DNA of 64,000 nucleotides. Source: Carnimonas nigrificans ATCC BAA-78. GTDB taxonomy: Bacteria > Pseudomonadota > Gammaproteobacteria > Pseudomonadales > Halomonadaceae. The position numbers and the translations under genes were made by a program. This document shows positions 61,893 to 64,000 of the stretch, piece by piece. How positions within the stretch are numbered: position 1 is the stretch's first letter; every line of letters begins with the position of its first letter. Where the stretch lies: assembly GCF_000526695.1 (NCBI RefSeq), contig NZ_JAGO01000011.1, positions 434,001 through 498,000 on the forward strand, read 5' to 3'. The notes beneath the pieces are model-generated. The model saw only the letters and a program-made list of their open reading frames with translations, ran no database searches and was not told where the DNA came from.

Positions 61893-62949
61893 GTGCATGA
61901 TGCTCCGAAGAGGGGGCGGTGGTCGGGGATAGTTCTGCGAGGGGCCAGCGTGCGGTAACTACGGGGCCGCTGCTGTCCCGTTCGCCGCCTTGTAAACGCA
62001 GTGCGCCCGCATAAGCGATCATGGCGCCATTGTCGGTACAAAAGCGTGCGGCAGGATAGAACACCCTGGCAGTTGGGCACTTTTTGCGTAGTGCAGGCTC
62101 AAGCTGAGCGCGCAGGCGTTGATTGGCGCTGACGCCTCCTGCCACTACCAGTCGGTCGCGGCCGGTCTGTTCGAGCGCGCGGCGGCATTTGATCACGATG
62201 GTGTCGATAACGGCTTCCTCAAAGGCACGGGCCACGTTGGCTCTGCCCTGCTCGGTAAGAGCGTTATCGGCATCCATCTGGCGCAAGCAGGTGAGGGTGT
62301 GGGTTTTTAGCCCTGAGAAGCTGAAATCGAGCCCGGGCCGGTCGGTCATGGGACGAGGGAAGCGCAGAGCGGTAGGGTCACCCTGTTCGGCCAGCCGCGA
62401 GACGGAAGGGCCGCCCGGATAGGAAAGCCCCAGCATCTTGGCAACCTTGTCGAAGGCTTCGCCCGCCGCATCATCAATGGATTCACCGAGCAGACGGTAG
62501 TCACCGTGGCCTGCCACATCGACCAGCTGCGTGTGGCCGCCGGATACCAGCAGCGCAACGAAGGGATAGGCGGGCGGGTTCTCTTCCAGCATGGGGGCTA
62601 GCAGGTGGCCTTCCATGTGATGAACGCCCAGTACAGGGATATTCAGTGCGTGGGCGAGGCCATGGGCGGTACTGGCGCCTACCATGAGGGCACCTACCAG
62701 CCCCGGGCCTGCCGTATAGCAGATGGCGTCGAGCTGCTGGCGCTGAAGGTTCGCATCGGCCAATACCTTCTCGATCAGCGGCAGGATTCGGCGGATATGG
62801 TCACGGGAGGCCAGTTCCGGCACTACGCCGCCATACCCGGCGTGCATCTCGATTTGACTGAAGAGCGCATCCGCGCACAGGCCCTGTTCGGTATCGTAGA
62901 GAGCAATACCGGTTTCATCGCAGGATGTTTCGATGCCCAGCACACGCAT
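61885..62949 (-). CDS. tsaD: tRNA N6-adenosine threonylcarbamoyltransferase TsaD
   Basis: This is a 354-residue ASKHA-fold protein that transfers threonylcarbamoyl to A37 of ANN-decoding tRNAs, with TsaB and Tsa[17 protein letters not shown] opens the ATPase fold. HHMEGHL carries the two metal His residues; [12 protein letters not shown] and [15 protein letters not shown] are conserved. It is the first gene of tsaD-folB-folK and is divergent from rpsU, a classic arrangement. Confidence 0.96.
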   Translation of the reverse strand: MRVLGIETSCDETGIALYDTEQGLCADALFSQIEMHAGYGGVVPELASRDHIRRILPLIEKVLADANLQRQQLDAICYTAGPGLVGALMVGASTAHGLAHALNIPVLGVHHMEGHLLAPMLEENPPAYPFVALLVSGGHTQLVDVAGHGDYRLLGESIDDAAGEAFDKVAKMLGLSYPGGPSVSRLAEQGDPTALRFPRPMTDRPGLDFSFSGLKTHTLTCLRQMDADNALTEQGRANVARAFEEAVIDTIVIKCRRALEQTGRDRLVVAGGVSANQRLRAQLEPALRKKCPTARVFYPAARFCTDNGAMIAYAGALRLQGGERDSSGPVVTARWPLAELSPTTAPSSEHHAHG

Positions 62950-63249
62950 CGGCGTCTCCGTTGCTTAAAAAATAGCGTTGCCGCCGCAAAAGGGGCGGAA
63001 TCAGGGCGCAGATTCTAATTGTTTTGAAGGTCAACGTCTTCCCTTGCTTGCGAAGGCCCCGTCAACCAGGCATCAGCAGGTCGTTATCAGGCGTACAGCC
63101 CGCGGCTGGAGAAAGAAGAGTTTGGATTGCAAATGGACGGGGCGAGCTGTAGAATGCCGTGTCTCTTAATTGGGCCGCACTCCGGGCAGGTGAATACCTG
63201 GGGCGCGATTTATCATAAATCGACTTACCCTTAAGGTGGTGATCGCTTA
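62950..63249. other. Divergent control region tsaD / rpsU
   Basis: It holds the rpsU promoter (63127-63155) and, within the rpsU leader, two small palindromes: CAGGT-GAAT-ACCTG (63187-63200) and CGATTTAT-C-ATAAATCG (63206-63222). No gene is present. Confidence 0.55.
63127..63155 (+). promoter_or_regulatory. Sigma-70 promoter of rpsU-dnaG
   Basis: TTGCAA and TAGAAT are exactly 17 bases apart. The predicted start near 63162 gives a leader of about 88 bases. Confidence 0.7.
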
Positions 63250-63465
63250 ATGCCTTCCGTCAAAGTACGTGACAACGAGCCGTTCGATGTCGCTCTCCGT
63301 CGTTTCAAGCGTTCCTGCGAAAAAGCGGGCGTTCTTTCTGAAGTCCGTCGCCGTGAACACTATGAAAAACCGACTACCGAGCGTAAACGTAAAGCAGCTG
63401 CTGCTGTGAAACGTCATGCCAAGAAACTTCAGCGTGAACGTAAGCGTTTCGAACGTCTGTATTGA
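63250..63465 (+). CDS. rpsU: 30S ribosomal protein S21
   Basis: This is a 71-residue S21, the E. coli size, starting [20 protein letters not shown] and ending in a highly basic helix. S21 joins the small subunit near the anti-Shine-Dalgarno region and affects initiation. It is the first gene of the rpsU-dnaG(-rpoD) macromolecular synthesis operon, with a terminator/attenuator before dnaG. Confidence 0.98.
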   Translation: MPSVKVRDNEPFDVALRRFKRSCEKAGVLSEVRRREHYEKPTTERKRKAAAAVKRHAKKLQRERKRFERLY

Positions 63466-63522
63466 TCCCTGATTGATACTGCGTACCCGAAGCGGTAGCC
63501 CGCCGCTTCTAGAGGGTTGATT

Positions 63523-63547
63523 GGCCGCCATTTCGGCGGCCTTTCGT
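63523..63547 (+). terminator. Attenuating terminator between rpsU and dnaG
   Basis: GGCCGCC and GGCGGCC form a 7-bp stem around five bases, then TTTCG. In other gammaproteobacteria a leaky terminator here keeps primase much less abundant than S21. Confidence 0.75.
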
Positions 63548-63647
63548 ATTCTATAGCCGGTGATGCGCATCCTTGTATCCATTGATGTGCTTCAGCGGCA
63601 TGTATTTCCTTCACTGCTGGTCGTGAATATTCCTGGCGGAGATTAGC

Positions 63648-64000
63648 GTGGCTGGACCCATCTCTCAGCGCTTTATTGATGATCTGCTTGCGCGGGTTGA
63701 TATTGGTGAACTGGTAGGTGAACGGGTGGTGCTCAAGAAGGCTGGGCGCAATCTGTCTGGGCTGTGTCCCTTCCATGATGAAAAGTCGCCTTCCTTTACC
63801 GTCAGCCGTGAAAAACAGTTTTATCACTGCTTCGGCTGTGGTGCTCACGGCAACGCGCTGCGTTTCCTGATGGAATATGACCGCTTGAGTTTTCCTGAAG
63901 CGGTTGAGCAGCTAGCGCAGCGTCAGGGCATGGAAGTGGAGCGTGAAGACGACCATCTGCCTGCCGCGCAGAAGGAGAAAATAGCCGCCCAGCGCCGCAA
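63648..64000 (+). CDS. dnaG: DNA primase DnaG (5-prime part, runs off the window)
   Basis: The first 117 codons of primase are present and the frame is open to the end. The zinc-binding domain is complete: LCPFHDEKSPSFTV supplies Cys and His, and FYHCFGCGAHGN the other two Cys ligands, giving a CHC2 zinc ribbon. LRFLMEYDRLSFPEAVEQLA is also conserved. The GTG at 63648 is the start, six bases after GGAG; no ATG fits. Primase makes RNA primers and binds DnaB, whose gene is at 30952. Confidence 0.95.
   Translation, partial: MAGPISQRFIDDLLARVDIGELVGERVVLKKAGRNLSGLCPFHDEKSPSFTVSREKQFYHCFGCGAHGNALRFLMEYDRLSFPEAVEQLAQRQGMEVEREDDHLPAAQKEKIAAQRR

Overview
The window reads as a continuous piece of a gammaproteobacterial chromosome, most likely from the Halomonadaceae; a Zymobacter- or Carnimonas-like member fits best. 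The evidence is protein character, a GC content judged by eye in the mid to high fifties, and gene order. Orders seen here are rnr-rlmB-rpsF-rpsR-(membrane protein)-rplI-dnaB, amgK/murU divergent from lptD-surA-rsmA-apaH, tsaD divergent from rpsU-dnaG, and a pseudomonad-style ptxS-kgu locus. The genus is inference. No phage, insertion sequence or CRISPR array was seen.

Layout. 1-10.9 kb: hrpA helicase, mlaA lipoprotein, a Bcr/CflA exporter, an AI-2E family protein, trxA, then a sulfur pair (TauE/SafE permease divergent from cysB). 11-13.9 kb: opgD and acuI, convergent on a shared terminator. 14-21.3 kb, minus strand: ptxS-kguE-kguK-(MHS transporter)-kguD followed by gnd. This is a 2-ketogluconate route that ends at 6-phosphogluconate beside the enzyme that oxidises it. 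21.7-24.5 kb: a membrane-anchored DRGH nuclease, rhtA and three tandem tRNA-Leu(CAG) genes. 25-34.6 kb: rnr, rlmB, the S6/S18/L9 ribosomal operon, dnaB, two small uncharacterised genes and hemH.

34.6-36.2 kb is the most foreign-looking part: an AT-rich stretch leading into a Hint-domain protein whose N-terminal third is AT-rich and whose Hint part looks native. 36.3-42.2 kb is a six-gene Mrp/Mnh Na+/H+ antiporter operon with fused A and B subunits. 42.8-53.3 kb: rsmE, purD, prkB, a HIT protein, a COQ7 homologue lacking all its iron ligands, a candidate sigma-54-driven small RNA, a short prepilin peptidase, an MFS carrier, a second AI-2E protein, OsmC, and the MurU/AmgK cell-wall recycling pair. 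53.5-64 kb: the envelope biogenesis genes lptD and surA, then rsmA, apaH, glpE, cca, the folate genes folK and folB, tsaD, rpsU and the start of dnaG.

Best leads: (1) the putative sigma-54 small RNA at about 47504-47686 with CrcZ-like CA motifs; (2) the COQ7 homologue without diiron ligands; (3) the compositionally chimeric Hint protein; (4) a palindromic element of about 135 bp present twice (8213-8345 and 45027-45162); (5) the kgu locus with a PtxS-type operator, an unusual transporter and a gnd neighbour.
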